Positions 63,405 to 64,000 of a DNA stretch of 64,000 bases are shown piece by piece. Both the position numbers and the translations under genes were made by a program. Location: assembly GCA_022925895.1 (NCBI GenBank), contig JAKSYS010000073.1, positions 62,001 to 126,000 of the forward strand. Direction: 5' to 3'. Source of the stretch: Fragilaria crotonensis (taxonomy: Eukaryota; Bacillariophyta; Fragilariophyceae; Fragilariales; Fragilariaceae). The notes beneath the pieces are model-generated. The model was not told the DNA's origin. It worked only from the letters and a program-made list of their open reading frames with translations, and searched no databases. Position 1 is the first letter of the stretch. Each line of letters begins with the position of its first letter.

Positions 63405-63916
63405 TTAAAATCGTCGCACGCCTAGTCCTCCGCGTCCGAATCCTCGTGCATGATCCTGCAACTCTCGAATCTTCCCAGTGTAGGCATGGACTGCCTGTAC
63501 CGTCTTGGCAGCAACGGCAAGGTGAGGAAGCCACACCTCGACACCGACGGGATCTGGATCTTTGGCCAAGAGCGGACCCAATTGGCACAGTACAGACTGA
63601 ACCGAACGCATCAGGGCGGGGTCGAAGGGAATTGTTCCATCATTCGTATCTTGCAAAAATTGTACCATCACGTCCAGACGATCTTTCAATTTGTGGAGCG
63701 CTTGCTCAATGGCGGTCATTTTCACCTCGTACTGCGAGGAATCGGAGGATTTAGGTTGCTGACGAAGGACAGTTTCAACAGCAATCTTTTCCGGTTCGCT
63801 GGTCTCCAACTTCCAATTATCTTCCAGAGCAACCAAGACTCCATCCGGCGATGTTTGGTAGAGTGATATTGGAAGACTGTCACTATCCGGAGAAGCTGCA
63901 TCTTCTTTCCCATTGT
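63405..63916 (-). CDS. MPN-domain protein, COP9 signalosome subunit 6-like (3' exon only)
   Basis: The last exon of a gene that continues beyond the right edge. It opens after a TTAG acceptor (63917-63918), with the first two bases completing a split codon, and encodes about 169 residues. The end of the MPN domain is visible (LPISLYQTSPDGVLVALEDN, then WKLETSEPEKIAVETVL). A helical region follows (AIEQALHKLKDRLDVMVQFL, then GTIPFDPALMRSVQSVL) and a C terminus GFGRGGLGVRRF. The LETSEPEKIAV strand and the 'G-x-I/V-P-F-x-P' helix pair are laid out as in CSN6, the catalytically inactive MPN partner of the CSN5 deneddylase. eIF3f and Rpn8 have similar architecture, so the assignment is tentative. 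No upstream exon is recognised between 63919 and the window edge. Confidence 0.6.
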
Positions 63917-64000
63917 CTAATTGGCAGAAGCAGAAACAGAAATTACTGTTTTGAAAATGTCGTTCAAGCAGTTGGGTCGTTTTAAGATCACTCGCGTTCG

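Overview
This window is nuclear DNA from a diatom, most likely a pennate species. The genus is not determined. The gene set is plainly eukaryotic: COPI beta-prime, transportin, Las1, a Rieske-complex QCR7, DHHC and RING-CH/FHA proteins. Introns are short GT-AG introns of about 65-310 nt. Several proteins point to stramenopiles or diatoms: a DUF6824-type 'NDVLCGRGG' protein, a PUFA elongase closely resembling diatom delta-6 elongases as I remember them, a DUF6818-like Myb domain, and a CBM20-like domain fused to trehalose-phosphate synthase/phosphatase. Gene density is about one per 2-3 kb. Intergenic DNA is strikingly rich in short GTAC-centred palindromes and small transposons.

Layout. 1-5.4 kb: decayed non-LTR retrotransposon on the minus strand, cut by the left edge. 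6.4-15.2 kb: dual-specificity phosphatase, nucleotide-sugar transporter, COPI beta-prime (minus) and Las1 (minus). 15.4-17.0 kb: PIF/Harbinger element with 24-bp terminal inverted repeats, a gutted transposase and a Myb-like partner gene. 17.3-18.2 kb: mitochondrial carrier. 18.2-23.3 kb: gene-poor repeats, including a TGACG-rich satellite. 23.3-25.0 kb: YggT protein and PUFA elongase, tail to tail. 25.4-26.6 kb: nested repeats, with a 923-bp TA-flanked element inserted in an older dispersed repeat. 28.2-33.9 kb: Cys-rich/KOW-like protein facing the TPS/TPP fusion. 34.9-38.1 kb: a small hypothetical gene and a membrane protein with a possible SAM domain. 38.8-39.2 kb: hAT-like MITE with a perfect 8-bp target duplication. 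39.4-46.8 kb: polyprenol/phytol-kinase-like gene, DUF6824 protein, CREST-type membrane hydrolase, GNAT and QCR7. 47.3-48.6 kb: foldback element with arms of about 400 bp. 48.9-61.3 kb: transportin, AlkB-like dioxygenase, DNAJC21/Jjj1-like co-chaperone, Mpv17, DHYC palmitoyltransferase and FHA/RING-CH protein. 63.4-63.9 kb: 3' end of a CSN6-like MPN gene.

Most genes are housekeeping: secretory traffic, ribosome biogenesis, nuclear import, respiration, lipid and trehalose-type metabolism. No operon-like functional cluster is apparent. A recurring feature is apparent single-nucleotide frameshifts in otherwise well-conserved genes (phosphatase, sugar transporter, COPI beta-prime, Las1, DNAJC21-like, Mpv17). 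Most fall in or beside homopolymers, so I read them mainly as consensus/assembly errors rather than pseudogenes. All splice sites were placed by eye from GT-AG signals and protein continuity.
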